Of a DNA stretch of 64,000 bases, positions 56,901 to 63,909 are shown piece by piece (the stretch's first letter is position 1; every line of letters starts with the position of its first letter). The stretch comes from Cubamyces lactineus (lineage: Eukaryota > Basidiomycota > Agaricomycetes > Polyporales > Polyporaceae). The DNA lies in contig JACDTU010000003.1 of the NCBI GenBank assembly GCA_022376465.1, positions 2,294,001-2,358,000 on the forward strand, written 5' to 3'. The translations under genes were made by a program, and so were the position numbers. The notes under the pieces are model-generated. The model worked only from the letters and a program-made list of their open reading frames with translations, was not told the origin of the DNA and searched no databases.

Positions 56901-56983
56901 CCGTAGCTACCACGCCAGTGGTGAATAGTGAAGATTTGCAGGCCGTGATTTCGGTGCCAGTGGGTGCGGGGGCAGCAGAATAG
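44938..56983 (+). CDS. unrecognised partner gene of the transposase (ORF C), intron split by a retrotransposon
   Basis: Not recognised. Exons at about 44938-45167, 45239-45399, 45447-45543, 45600-45685, 45759-45894, then 56372-56480 and two or three more to the stop at 56983. Start MASSFSDLISSFNSSQGHVP; an in-frame ATG at 44866 is an alternative. Blocks: IYQEFARTQSRKYGLSG, MMLIDLKIHQIRTENDFLHR, FIRVFVRHPDFG, HLRHSVAAALLAPRIPAYVD, KTAIGIELANQRSGMRAK, then past the insertion LDAGIKNKQDIYKLTTSLLM and YDMRAKIEHWGRFAFL, RQCTILYNKTPSGRRGDYWR. The protein is mostly helical and polar, with no membrane segment or known domain. The frame and splice sites stay intact across the 10.4 kb insertion. Position and strand suggest a TnpA-like accessory protein of the element; that is inference. 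Confidence 0.6.
45942..45945. repeat. target-site duplication, left copy (AGTG)
   Basis: AGTG directly abuts the left LTR and is repeated at 56359-56362 next to the right LTR. Most Ty3/gypsy duplications are 5 bp. The fifth base differs here (C versus A context), so 4 bp is what can be seen. Confidence 0.65.
45946..46759 (-). repeat. 3' LTR of the gypsy element
   Basis: 814 bp, same length as the right LTR. Only three mismatches were seen on reading: TCGAGAACAC versus TCAAGAACAC, GTTGTTCTTGG versus GTTGTTCCTGG, and GATGTCAGACA versus GATGTCGGACA. Confidence 0.93.
46760..46772 (-). promoter_or_regulatory. polypurine tract next to the 3' LTR
   Basis: On the minus strand GTGTGGGGTGGA directly precedes the LTR start TGTC. 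The purine-rich run in this position is where plus-strand DNA synthesis is primed in LTR retrotransposons. Confidence 0.65.
46807..47310 (-). CDS. additional ORF downstream of pol in the gypsy element (167 codons)
   Basis: Complete frame with ATG at 47310 (MYTFTFAASITPLQVIALGP) and TGA just before the polypurine tract. Contains RDENVRYLFTLSRYTLLPER, PVIPNTVAYYNSP, VDIVMDELYGAMFLIPGWNI and PVRQVEVPFFMRIARSLPFA. There is no signal peptide, no clear membrane segment and no glycosylation-rich ectodomain, so it does not look like an envelope protein although it has the env position. Not recognised. It begins about 100 bp after the pol stop and is in the same orientation, so it is probably expressed from the element, perhaps by a spliced RNA. 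Confidence 0.6.
   Translation of the reverse strand: MYTFTFAASITPLQVIALGPDSDQSTHIRRRELRKEELAAIGIGRDENVRYLFTLSRYTLLPERRHPVIPNTVAYYNSPTYRDDNIPGLIALFEPVDIVMDELYGAMFLIPGWNIPINFLVADTRPYPLFAVDYLVPVRQVEVPFFMRIARSLPFAGMGRYFLAAYQ
47412..51446 (-). CDS. pol: gypsy pol: reverse transcriptase, RNase H, integrase
   Basis: An open frame of about 1,344 codons with no ATG at its 5' edge (it opens at a GTG), so it is made by frameshift or splicing. Residues ~1-430 are a low-conservation leader including a hydrophobic stretch. RT at ~430-620 (RWFTVVKKNGEPRIVHDLQD, YTVFDLYSGYDARRLHP, TTMPQGFTNSPAEFQ, GFIDDL at ~552 as the catalytic DD box). RNase H at ~725-850 (YMSVDSSQTAVGFILSQ). Integrase HHCC (HEELGHRGSYGVFNHLRDQF, then H...CHQC) at ~985-1025, and the core D-D-E with VYIDVMFMP, ITDNGSEF and GIVEQGHF. 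A GPYVIDRITKGGAYVLRELD motif sits near 1275. The tail is acidic with no chromodomain. Confidence 0.93.
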   Translation of the reverse strand: MNSKGSSTTSWVRPFMRFTKKCASFFRSASERHTRKASTPTKEINYCANRLGTCDYRYTTLLSRHEPLIRQPPGRDTRSVLHPLQLLCTLPLSRPYPVSPSTVHNPRSGLLNATSLPLPLVFAVLTSVLMYVLILYVSPVRRHRIKQRCCYLTEIPEIGALEIRYGRSAMMSPTSPDVPYPALGTVPGAHTMTSIGTEVRYVRNSPLSVSVPSFPVQIPSECHSFDYAGKNKMNICTSKSDMMPSGCLYPVLFLSTSSTAENAEKPEKIKDKIGESGSESDKEPRHMSGTMYKRIDQKVKPVPGIVPEEVRVARRFPENPLDTLPILSLHIPEFTPTPKLTVDRVKKININKEGFLWPEEEKLFLHILKINERSIAFTDSERGTMHDLYFTPYMIPVVPHIPWKHKNIPIPPGVKDKVIDLLREKIAAGVYEPSQSSYRSRWFTVVKKNGEPRIVHDLQDLNRVSIRDTGSPPIMEDFIEPFVGYQCYTVFDLYSGYDARRLHPRSRDLTAFYTPLGLLRNTTMPQGFTNSPAEFQNSISFILQDEIPRTANGFIDDLPIKGPKTQYLDQNGEPEVLKENTGIRRFIWEHAVDVHRILHRLGHAGATVSGKKLQLCRPEVIILGQKCSKNGRVPEEAKIEKVLKWPIPRTVKDVRGFLGLCGTMRIWIRNYSAIARPLTELVRKDAELIWDDRRDEAFARLKKLITTAPALIAIDYSSDRPVYMSVDSSQTAVGFILSQDDEQGRRHPARYGSLPFNEREARYSQPKLELYGCFRALRHWKLYLYGVKKLVLEVDAKYIKDMLNNPDLQPNATINRWIQGILLFDFELRHVPAEKHKGPDALSRRRPTEEEIKETNEMEEWLEEISLYLQEVTMTIYPAEKHVYSLPSFTSKEDRLSRTLGEIRWFLLTLKTPEFQSTQEKRRFLQKAAHYFVNGSEMYRKRKHGVPVLVILGHERRLRVMEQAHEELGHRGSYGVFNHLRDQFYWPHMYQDIRHHISTCHQCQLWSTVKVEIPPTIRTPVSIFTQVYIDVMFMPDAHGYKYLVAARDDLTHVAEGRALRRITSKALSKFIWEEIICRYGHIAEIITDNGSEFKGAVENLLRRYGIPQIKISPYNKHSTGIVEQGHFTIREGILKSCHGKIKDWPKKVKLAFFADKVTTRRSTGFSPFYLLYGTHPILPFDLTEATFMISAYRAGIDTSELLALRIRQLEKHPKDIQRASDAIKRSRLISKAQFEKRFSHRLRQIPLSPGSLVLIRNSARDAGLTNKYTPRYAGPYVIDRITKGGAYVLRELDGTFLRQGFAAFRLLPYKPRIPRDLNRKSHDRDEMSSEGESETSLDDRSSDD
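51340..53580 (-). CDS. gypsy protease plus long acidic linker (readthrough product of gag)
   Basis: In the same frame as gag, directly after its UGA at 53581-53583. The sequence following the stop is EITQCLQDVIKNRRQTATE and remains open to 51340. The retropepsin domain: PLIEIMMHCDGMPIKAIVDT, then GSMMNIV (catalytic DTG), LKGLVSNVEL and FQLLLGRPWQRDNH (the ILGRDW-like flap end). The remaining ~500 residues are very acidic and Ser-rich with no recognised fold. The 3' end overlaps the pol frame by about 107 nt. Low GC bias differences along this ORF (the acidic half is GC-rich, the rest AT-rich) suggest that its linker was captured or evolved separately. Confidence 0.8.
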   Translation of the reverse strand, partial: EITQCLQDVIKNRRQTATETTPKSLNVPENISAAMVHLQSKRPLIEIMMHCDGMPIKAIVDTGSMMNIVSEETYRNYIPRPCDRSETIGLLAANNSTGQLKGLVSNVELRCGAARTWANLYVIEKAPFQLLLGRPWQRDNHISIEEREDGTYLLFRNPFIKGSEYELLVEPDTSHSSFLCTQQLPTFSLMSYSDSHPGYGSQESFYSAEIHAETVFPTTFGYADGYHFEDWYLASGTFIRNVFSDPQSPPVVDVRHGQLYVRFFPTEHLNTPFGQYYPHTQPMGTDLRFPNGLFNDRSEDAPVVVVPSEVLLESPPMPSLDTPPVERTEREDSEPDFVPPRPEDLDDGPEARFDNARDDSEGARSGPTDEEFARALRMIVEDLAQGEDVDEMCRELRKQKESKEQMKGQRHSRIKEEIVTYRARGSVLIQDPRARHNAQARAGSLSKRADADARVESECAHAKEPESSENTHKGQFKVSVTKAHVTYEENKEGLGEVRGLCDEHDPELYCDCGMTFERAVAFQRECERTWADEEDADVAEDVRAEGSPCPESERDRLEGCNGSPGTAFDREVSARLTYLGESRLAYHRGRRATPFPSVSEAGFEEAGSPYGADVESEASDVEMTETESEHEQEENQDQYEKLKSSQEIVEPMEVEGDDQGDTSSATAASEDEGAKDKRSSSSSSAQASRLGTPTTFGPSTIESYEHDRQKLGEFEGFLHNLLGEAFHEVYEEMCEFFQERLREAHS
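53581..55302 (-). CDS. gag: gypsy gag (capsid and nucleocapsid)
   Basis: The first ATG in frame is at 55302 (MSTRTKYDMPVKGSKHAPKT), with the frame open a further 37 codons upstream. The retrotransposon gag domain includes FKGQPHHVKEFLEQYEELIE, LQRYCNREVRELLETLIES and WQNLKKKFEELFD. A run of D/S repeats (DTDSDSDSDDSDSEAGSKKR) and Lys-rich stretch precede a single zinc knuckle CYGCGEQGHSLNNC (CX2CX4HX4C). It ends MSVGEVIGTS followed by UGA at 53581-53583, after which the same frame continues into protease. The product forms the cytoplasmic virus-like particle. Confidence 0.9.
   Translation of the reverse strand: MSTRTKYDMPVKGSKHAPKTFKGQPHHVKEFLEQYEELIEWNNITDDQSKCKYLQRYCNREVRELLETLIESNTTWQNLKKKFEELFDSDQNEKRYKKSDLKRFVEEHRERRITSLAQARSYYRKFQRIAGWLKIKGTIDTKEYNKAFWKGINRSLRNKLEVRYLRAKPNHDLKEPFEVETLVQIFNELFGRDRFDNDDSDFEETDSSGDESDTDTSNSDTDSDSDSDDSDSEAGSKKRKSAKHKKSKKSKTMSKRSKVKKNDNNTSGEKSARSNDSEDMESIIQKLQKLSIDDPSYGFLYYKAFKMDKDITQFIPQPKMGLSTGGNTTNQSSGIGRGQPTNNRGDIRCYGCGEQGHSLNNCPKIKELLLNGIIKQDDNNKYVMADGSFIQRRRDEPIASAVQRHRSTAQANFISFGPVVSESEDETDSDDEKEDEAFAFPVERSDKVIKDARKTRFEGVFPPAKPEWAKDKSTDKNKGKTRAKSVERPSGMQPVEIHQPTFDPSKDEDIIMEDSIKPTTGQEKLSGKKSSESAPKRQPMQSKVSQHVQPMNILDRILNTPLTMSVGEVIGTS
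55525..55541 (-). promoter_or_regulatory. primer-binding site of the gypsy element
   Basis: Three bases inside the 5' LTR the minus strand reads TGGAGCCCACCGCGAGG. TGG at its start fits pairing with the CCA end of a tRNA. The tRNA species cannot be named from this window. Confidence 0.65.
55545..56358 (-). repeat. 5' LTR of the gypsy element
   Basis: 814 bp, ends TG...CA in element orientation. Contains the promoter: CATATATATAAG on the minus strand at 55835-55846 is a good TATA box. Two short frames found in both LTRs are only copies of each other and are not called. Confidence 0.93.
55835..55846 (-). promoter_or_regulatory. TATA box in the 5' LTR
   Basis: CATATATATAAG on the minus strand, about 290 bp from the inner end of the LTR. 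The transcription start of the element should lie shortly downstream (lower coordinates). The same sequence occurs in the 3' LTR at about 46236-46247. Confidence 0.55.
56359..56362. repeat. target-site duplication, right copy (AGTG)
   Basis: Matches AGTG at 45942-45945. It is followed by CAATTACAG, the original splice acceptor of the interrupted intron. Confidence 0.65.
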
Positions 56984-57935
56984 AAGGATGTGCGAATGTA
57001 TTACTTTGTTACAGATGTAATCGGATGTGATATCAATTTAATATACACGTGCATCCGTGAATATGGTGACCGTTCATTTGCTGGTGCGGCGTCGTACGGA
57101 TGAGCATCATGAATACATGTGGGATCAATATCATTGCGAAGGTGACCATGATATGAATCCTTTCGTGGCAAAGTTATGTCTGCCATTATGACGCGAGAGG
57201 TATGGCATCCGTCCTGGGCAGCCGTGTGTTTCATAACCGGGCTCAGTCTCATCTCATATACTGGCCTAGCACAGGTACTGTATTGTCTAAGCCCCTACTA
57301 GAGATCATACATGGACGAGTATGAATGTCATATACATCGCGATACGATTTCTATCAGCGCGCCTATTATAGCAGATGTATTGGCGCCAGCCGGTGGTGTA
57401 GAATCTATACGGTAGGTCTGAAGATCTGACCAGCCGGTAGCGCTATATTTTTGCAATCCGGAAATGGTAGTCTCGTACCGCTCTCCAAACGCCGATCAAG
57501 ACTCGGTACTTCTGTGAGTACACGGCATATGTACGGTGGCAAAGCGGATTTTCGCATTCGTCAAGATGGTACAAATCTGTTGCATGCGTTATAGCGTATT
57601 GTTGCCTGTATAGCGTACTTTAGCAGATACCAGGTGAAAGATCTCTACAGTTCGGACAGACGTACGATATATATGTCATCCACACCGGCTCAGCACCTTC
57701 AGTTCTGTCCACTCCACCACAAACGACTATATAGAATGTCATAATACATATGGCTAGCCTGATTGAGCAGAAGGCTATTAAGAGCCTGCGCTTTCAGTTG
57801 CCGTCTCAAGGCAAGGCTTCGATGTCCTGCAAGCTTTCGAGGGTGGCTTCGGTTACAGGAACCGAGAGCCGACTCATCTAAAAAGGCAAGATGAGGTCAT
57901 GAGCGCTCGCCCGGCGAGGATAGAGGACGGCTCGG
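56984..57935. other. right flank of the class II element and upstream region of the next gene
   Basis: Gene-free, AT-rich. Contains several copies of a TATAGCG/CGCTATA motif (57442, 57590, 57610), which would fit subterminal transposase-binding repeats, and the right inverted-repeat candidate. From about 57660 it becomes the promoter of the downstream gene. Confidence 0.4.
57439..57482 (-). repeat. right imperfect terminal inverted repeat (candidate)
   Basis: On the minus strand: AGCGGTAC (57482-57475), TTCCGGATTGCAAAAATAT, AGCGCT (57444-57439). Pairs with 38210-38263. Confidence 0.35.
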
Positions 57936-58636
57936 ATGAACGGACTGCAAGCAATGTCCTCGACCGAACACGACGATGAACTCCCGCCCATCCGCATAAC
58001 CGTCCCTGAGCGATACTACCTCCTTCCAGGCGCAGCTATCATCGTCGGCACGACAATTGGCCTCTTCCGAGGGTCCAGAACGGCGTCCCTGCGCTTCCTG
58101 GCGGAGAATGCACACAGGCCTCCCAAGACCGTGCGCGGGTGGTACCTGTACAACAAGACGAAAAACTACCGGGTGCTGCTCGGGGGCTTGAAAGGAGCTG
58201 GCGCGGATGCGACGAAGCTCGGGCTCACAGCGGCCGGGTGGGTGATCGTTGAGGAAGGGTGCACACGTCTAGGCCTAGACGACGTGCGGGAGGTAGCGGC
58301 GGGTCTGGGCACGGGTACGCTCTTTGGTGTAGTCTGTGAGTACGGTGCCTCCTGTGTTCTGCCCCTGCTATTGTGCTGGGAAGGAGACGCTGTTGCTAAT
58401 GGACCGGGGCGGATGCAGATGGACTGCCCTGGGCGGGCATTCGGCGAACGGCCGGATTGGGGGTACTGATCGGGGGTACACTCCGGGCGCTGCGGTGGAG
58501 CAAAGAGTATCTGCGTGAACAGGCCGCAGCGCGTGCTCAAGAGCTCGAGGTTGCCACGGCGGAGGGACGGGCGGAGGTAGTCGAGGGCGTGCAGGAGGCG
58601 GCGGAGGCGGTCAAGGGGGCGGGCAAGAGGACATGA
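57936..58636 (+). CDS. small membrane-type protein of unknown function
   Basis: About 205 residues in two exons (intron about 58336-58420). Start MNGLQAMSSTEHDDELPPIR; the second Met (57954) is an alternative. Gly-rich hydrophobic segments YYLLPGAAIIVGTTIGLFRG, a middle segment around LGLTAAGWVIVEEG, and after splicing GTLFGVVYGLPWAGIRRTAG with LGVLIGGTLRALR give three to four possible membrane spans with GxxxG spacing, flanked by Arg. That resembles Tim17/22/23-type small mitochondrial membrane proteins, but I cannot prove membership. The C-terminus is a charged helix (QEAAEAVKGAGKRT) ending at 58636. Conserved polar block RPPKTVRGWYLYNKTKNYRV. Confidence 0.6.
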
Positions 58637-58978
58637 GCGTATGTTTTCGGCACGGATATGCAAAATGAAAATGCAGTTCCCCTGGGCAACGGAGAGATCT
58701 GGAGGCTGGGTGTATTAGCGTGAAAGTACTGGATGGCTGTGTGGAGCGGAGCGGAAGAAATGTAAGGAGTGCATATGACGATTCGGGCCTCGGACTCGGA
58801 GAAGCAGCTGCATTTGCACCACCTGCCGGTTATCTGCATCTCGTTCAGACATACCATTCATCCATCTCTCTATCTACACCCAACTCATTGTCCTACTCGA
58901 GCCACTCAGCTTTCTCGGTCCTTCTCGCTGTATTTTACACTCTCCTCGCTGTCATCGTCAGCCACAGCTCCTCCGATC
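58637..58978. promoter_or_regulatory. SCH9 upstream region
   Basis: A 342 bp spacer, CT-rich in the last 150 bp on the plus strand. An open frame runs through it in the SCH9 frame, but its translation is low complexity and I prefer the ATG at 58979. Confidence 0.4.
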
Positions 58979-61924
58979 ATGCTCAAGTTCTGGCCCTCCA
59001 ACCCCGCCGATCTAACTCCTAGAGCGGGCCCCAACGGCCAGGAGCGCAAGAACCCGTTCGACATGATGACAAACGACACTCAGTCTCAGCAACAGCAGCA
59101 GCAGCAACAAGAACAACAGACACCACAGCAGCAGCAGCAGCAGCAGCAGCAACCGCGGGCTTTTCATCACCAGCTGTTAAACACGCCTCACCATTTGCTC
59201 TCGCCCTCTATCTTTGGTGGACCAGCCCAGCCCGCCGTCAATGTCAATGGCCCCGAGGCATCATCCCAATTAGGTCCCTTGACGCCCTCCGCGACGCCCC
59301 TTCCCGCCGCTCTCCCAACCACCAGCCTCTCGCTTCATGCCCCAGTCTTCAACATGCAGCAGCCGCCGCAACCCAAGCGTCAGAACACCAAGCAACCAGG
59401 CTCAAACGCCTCATCCTCCTCTTCCGGCTCCTCCGTACCCCAGACGAACGGCAGGAACACCCCCGCGTCTTCTGCGACGAGCGCATCTACATCGTCCCAG
59501 CCATCGGGCCCATCCAAGGGCCAAATTCATGTCAAGCTCATCCAAGCTCGCGGGCTCAACGTCCGATCCGCCACCTCCCGACCCTATGTCGTCGTCCAGT
59601 TCGAGCAGAACGAGTTCGTCAGTCGTGATCCGACGGATGAAACCGACAAGGAGGTCAAGGGCGTCGCGACCAATCTCTCTCGCAATTCGTCATCTACGGC
59701 ACTCTCTGCGCTTGGTGCGATCAACGAGAAGGCGAGGGGGAATGGGAGCGCGCGGAGCAGTGCGCAGGCCACTCCGTCTTCATCCCTGGGCTCTGGTAAG
59801 TCCCAGCTTGCCGGCCTCTTCGGGTCTCGCATATCGGCGCACAATCCAGTGTGGAAGCACGAGGTGACCTTGTATGTACACCTCTCATCCCCTTGTGCAG
59901 TACCGAGTTGCTCATCTTGCACAGCGATGTCACCTCTGAGCAGTCGGTCATCACTCTGAGTGTGTACGATCGGTCGCTCAGCGAACATGCCTTCCTGGGC
60001 ACGGTGCAGATCAAGCCAGCCCTCGTCCATGAACATACTATTGATCAATGGTATAAGTGAGTATCGCACCACATACTCGTATTGCGGACGGTCTTTCTGA
60101 CCACATGCTATGCATTGTCTGCCACCCATCGTGCGCTTCACATTTGTGTGAACCCGGATGTGCACGCAGGCTCCAACCGTTCAAGGGAGAGAACGTCACC
60201 GGAGAGATGAGAGTGCAGATTACGTTCGAGGCCAACAAGGTAAGCACATGACCGCATTCTGTAGGGACGTTCCCAGAAGACTCATCAACCCCAACTCCAC
60301 ATCCTCCGCCGGTAACTGTCCTGCCGAACGCGTGCTTGCCCCACGATCTCGCCACGTCCGCTCCCCCACACGATACGCGCCGTCACTCCCGCGCTGCGGC
60401 CACTTCCCCGCATGCAATCCCTAGACGCGGCGCGCGCTCACGCCCCGGGACTTTGAGTTCCTGAAGCTCATCGGCCGCGGCACTTTCGGCCGAGTGTTCC
60501 AGGTTCGGAAAAAGGACACCAAGCGCATATACGCCATGAAGGTCCTCTCCAAACGTGAGATCATCGAGAAGAAGGAAGTCGCACATACTATTGGCGAGCG
60601 CAAAATCCTCCAGCGCTCGTTGGAGTGCCCCTTCCTGGTCGGCCTTAAATTCTCGTTCCAGACGGAGACGGACTTGTACCTTGTAACGGACTTCAAGAGC
60701 GGCGGAGAGCTCTTCTGGCATTTGCAGAAGGAGACCCGGTTTAGCGAAGAGCGTGCGAGGTTCTACGTCGCGGAACTTATCCTTGCTCTGGAACACTTGC
60801 ACAAATACGACATTGTGTACCGGTATGTTCTATGTACTCTCATCCAGAGTGCGGCGATGTTCATGAATGTTCCAGTGACCTTAAGCCAGAGAATATCCTG
60901 CTCGACGCAACAGGCCACGTTGCACTATGTGACTTTGGTCTTTCCAAACCTGACCTTCGATCGGACGAGCTCACCAACACGTTCTGCGGCACCACCGAGT
61001 ACCTCGCGCCCGAAGTTCTCCTGGACGAGCATGGATACTCGAAGCTCGTCGACTTCTGGAGTCTTGGAGTGCTCCTCTTTGAGATGTGCTGTGGATGGAG
61101 TCCGTTCTACGCCGAGGATACTCAGCAGATGTATAAGAACATCTGCTTCGGCAAGATCAGGTTCCCCAAGGGCGTCATCAACGAGGACGGCAAGCAATTC
61201 GTCAAAGGAGTAAGTCAGGCGTCCTTGACTGTACTCAAACTTTGCTAATTATACCAACCAGCTATTGAACCGGAACCCCAAGCATCGTCTCGGTGCACAG
61301 CGAGATGCTGCGGAGTTGAAGGAACACCCATTCTTCAAGACGATCGACTGGGAAGCGCTCGCAAAGAAACAGGTTACGCCTCCGTTCAAGCCCGTCGTCG
61401 AGTCTGACGAGTCCGTCGCGAACTTCGACCCCGAGTTTACGTCTGCGGACGTCCGTGAACAAGCTGGACTGGAAGAAATGGACCTTGACGACGCAGATCC
61501 CTCACCAAACTGGGTCGCGCTCTCGTCCAGCGTGAACGGCGCGCTACACACTCCGAACGGGCCATTGGGATCGGACCGACCAGGACAGACAACGACGACG
61601 ACCGCCGCAGCGCCCGCGCCGACGGTACAGGGCATCGAAATCGCGAAGAAGAAGACGAAGCGGGACCACGACCCGCCGCTGACGAGCAGCGTGCAGGAGA
61701 ACTTCCGCGGGTTCACGTACCACGGCGAGTCGATCGTGGCGCCCGCGGCGGGCCTGCTCGCGGAGAAGGAGCCAGATGCGGACTCGGAGGCGGTCGACGA
61801 AGAGCCCGAGCCGACGACGGACGACGAGGTCGAGAGCGACTCGCCTGCGGGCCGCTACGCCAAGTCCCGCCGGAGAAAGGGTGACGACGACTTTGACGGG
61901 TTCGACGATGATATGCACCTATGA
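58979..61924 (+). CDS. SCH9: Sch9-type AGC kinase (C2 plus kinase plus hydrophobic motif)
   Basis: Nutrient-signalling kinase downstream of TORC1. The N-terminus has a polyglutamine run and Ser/Pro-rich region, then a C2-like domain (HVKLIQARGLNVRSATSRPY, WKHEVT, SVYDRSLSEHAFLGTVQIK). The kinase domain: DFEFLKLIGRGTFGRVFQVR (glycine loop), YAMKVLSK (catalytic Lys), HTIGERKILQRS, then across an intron IVYRDLKPENILLD (catalytic Asp), DFGLSK, NTFCGTTEYLAPEVL (PDK1-site Thr in the activation loop), and LVDFWSLGVLLFEMCCG. C-terminal AGC tail: DPEFTSADVREQ and the hydrophobic motif NFRGFTYHGES, the TORC1 site. A long acidic extension ends DDDFDGFDDDMHL at 61924. All catalytic residues are present. 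At least five introns. Confidence 0.93.
59083..59152 (+). repeat. CAG/CAA repeat coding for polyglutamine in SCH9
   Basis: Two runs of mostly CAG with CAA interruptions code for eight and nine Gln, split by EQQTP. Likely length-variable between strains. Confidence 0.85.
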
Positions 61925-62406
61925 CCGTGCTAGGCCATGTCAGATTGTACCCGCTTTGCGTCTCTCCGAAATACCTCGCGTTACCCTCATCCGACGTCGT
62001 AAACCATCGGCTCAAAGCCCTCATCGCGGTTATCCCCCGCTGTTAAATACTTAAGGAGTGCCGGACTTGTATGTGTCACTTGCTTTCCCCCATCATTTTG
62101 TTTCGGTGCACTTCATATACACCCCTGGATCATGTATGGGTCTTCCTGTTCATTACCATGACCGTACCCAACTCTATACGTAGTGTATGCGCCCCGCATA
62201 TGTGTTATGCCGTATGCCCCCCACAGCGCCACTGTAGTAATGAACAAGTCTTTTTTGTACTGCTAACAGCGTACCACTGACGGTCCACGTTCCGAGTGCC
62301 CCAACCTAGAGCGTTCTCTGGCGGATATCGTACCCTAGGCACGTCCCCCGTGTATGCGAAAGCGCACAAGCACAGTCTAGATTCAGTTCTATATAAGTAT
62401 GTAGTG
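61925..62406. terminator. convergent 3' region SCH9 (+) / AIM32-like (-)
   Basis: 482 bp between two converging stops. Several TGTAT/ATAT elements typical of fungal 3' ends. Short frames here have no motif support. Confidence 0.4.
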
Positions 62407-63909
62407 CTACCAATCGTTGAGGCTCTTGTGTCCGGGGTAGTACAGGTTCAGGCCGCCACGGAGCAGCGCTGGGAGGATCTTCCCACCGATGATCGTCTCT
62501 TTCACGATCGCGTCCACCTCGTGCGGCGTCACCCTCCCATACCACACTGACACGCCTCGCGGGGTGTTGATCTGCACGCAGCGGACTCGTCAGCACCAAA
62601 ACGTTCCCGGCGAGTGAAAAGAGCGAAAGAGAGGACGTATTGGGTAAAGGGCGTCTGGTGAGTGGAAGAATGAAAGAGTGAAAGACTTACGATGACGTTC
62701 CCGGCGTACTTGTGTCCGCCGATGTGCGAGCAGAAGAGGATGAGCGCACGTTTCTCCTGTGCAACGGTCGGATGCACTTCCTTGAGCTTCTGCAGGACCG
62801 CGGCGTGCTTTTCATCTTCGGAGCCCGAGAGCTCTTCGAGGGAAGGTCCGTGGATGGACGGGTCGTCCGGCTGCGTGTGTACTTCCCAGCCTTCGCGCTC
62901 GAGTGCGAGTGTCAACGCTGAGGAAGCTATGAGTATACGAGGCCCAGGTGCCTAGAATGAGTGTCTTACCATGCTGGAGCTTCGGAGCGGCAATCGCGCA
63001 GCGGTTGTCCCGTCGTTTATGCGAGCCTACGTACAGCACAGAGATTGAGCAGACCGACTTCCACCAACTAGGCATCCGGGATGCACTCACACAGGAGGAT
63101 CACACAAGAATAAGGAATGACCCACGACCGGACCGTTGTCGCACCTTCGGGAACAGCATGCAGCTCGACAGACGGGCTCACCGCATGGTTCCACAGCTGT
63201 TCCGCGCCCTCATGCGAGCGGTCGACCTCTGTGACGATCTTGTAGTCCGGGAAGACGAGCACCGTCTCCTTCTCGTCGTCGTGGCACACCGTGCGGTGAC
63301 TGCCGTTCAGTATCGTGACCTTCTTGTTCTTCGCGAGGTTCGCGGAATCGAACACGCCCGGGACGTGGGCCGCGCCGCTGCCGCCGCCGCCATTCGCGGT
63401 GGGAGCGGTGCCGGCGGCGCCCTTGTCCTTTGGCTTCTTGGAGTCCTTATCTTTGGGTGGACGACCTGAAGAGGAGAGCTCATCGACGTACGCGGCGAGG
63501 GTGCCCTTGGCATCCGTGACCTCCCGTACCCAATCTGACTTTCCGGTAGAGATGACGATCTGCGCCCGGGCTTCAGTAACTTGCTCCCACTCCCGCTAAG
63601 CGATTGTCGAATCAAGCTGGTACTCACCTGGCGGGCGTATGGCTTAACGGAACCGAGCATCTCAGTCTCCATGTCCACATCGAACTTAGGGTATTCGTCA
63701 TGGCCTGGGAGAGACAGGTCAGTTCTAGGAAGGCGACACGGTTAACCGCTTCGGCGTTCAGGATTCTTGCCTTCGTCGCACGGATCCGCGCAGCCTCTGC
63801 ACGGCGCATCGGAGACCGGGATAGCAGCTGACTGCAGCTGAGCAGCGGTCTGGTCGATATCTGTGTTCTGGCCGAGCGCCAACGCCTTCAGTTTACGGAA
63901 TGCGCTCAT
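62407..63909 (-). CDS. Aim32/Apd1-like thioredoxin-fold 2Fe-2S protein (sucrase/ferredoxin-like)
   Basis: Family of fungal 2Fe-2S proteins (Apd1 in the cytosol, Aim32 in mitochondria). Start at 63909 MSAFRKLKALALGQNTDIDQ, then CRGCADPCDEG. The first intron appears to use a GC donor (GAAG|GCAAGAATCC) and ends CCCAG, giving HDEYPKFDVDMETEMLGSVK. Next exons: WEQVTEARAQIVISTGKSDW, then a Lys/Pro/Gly-rich linker, AKNKKVTILNGSHRTVC and VLVFPDYKIVTEV. The conserved cluster-binding block reads CSHKRRDNRCAIAAPKL (two Cys) and later ILFCSHIGGHKYAGNVI (two His), which is the C/C...H/H ligand set of Apd1-like proteins. It ends GGKILPALLRGG...SLNDW at 62407. One 32 nt intron before REWEQV is unusually short and needs checking. 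Confidence 0.83.

Larger units (their letters stand above)
38200..57622 (+). mobile_element. putative composite class II (CACTA/Plavaka-like) transposon with nested retrotransposon
   Basis: Inferred limits. Three co-oriented intron-rich genes (38525-39483, 39664-44781, 44938-56983) lie between imperfect inverted repeats: AGCGGTAC...CCGGA...AGCGCT in that order at 38210-38263 and, inverted, at 57439-57482. An AGTAYGCTA motif occurs further out on both sides (38203 and, inverted, about 57612-57620). The largest gene is a transposase. Without the 10.4 kb retrotransposon the element would be about 9 kb. Exact termini and target duplication were not found, so the ends are approximate. Confidence 0.45.

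Noticed and set aside
60421..60802. Open frames opposite the SCH9 kinase domain
   Set aside because: Antisense shadows of conserved kinase codons.
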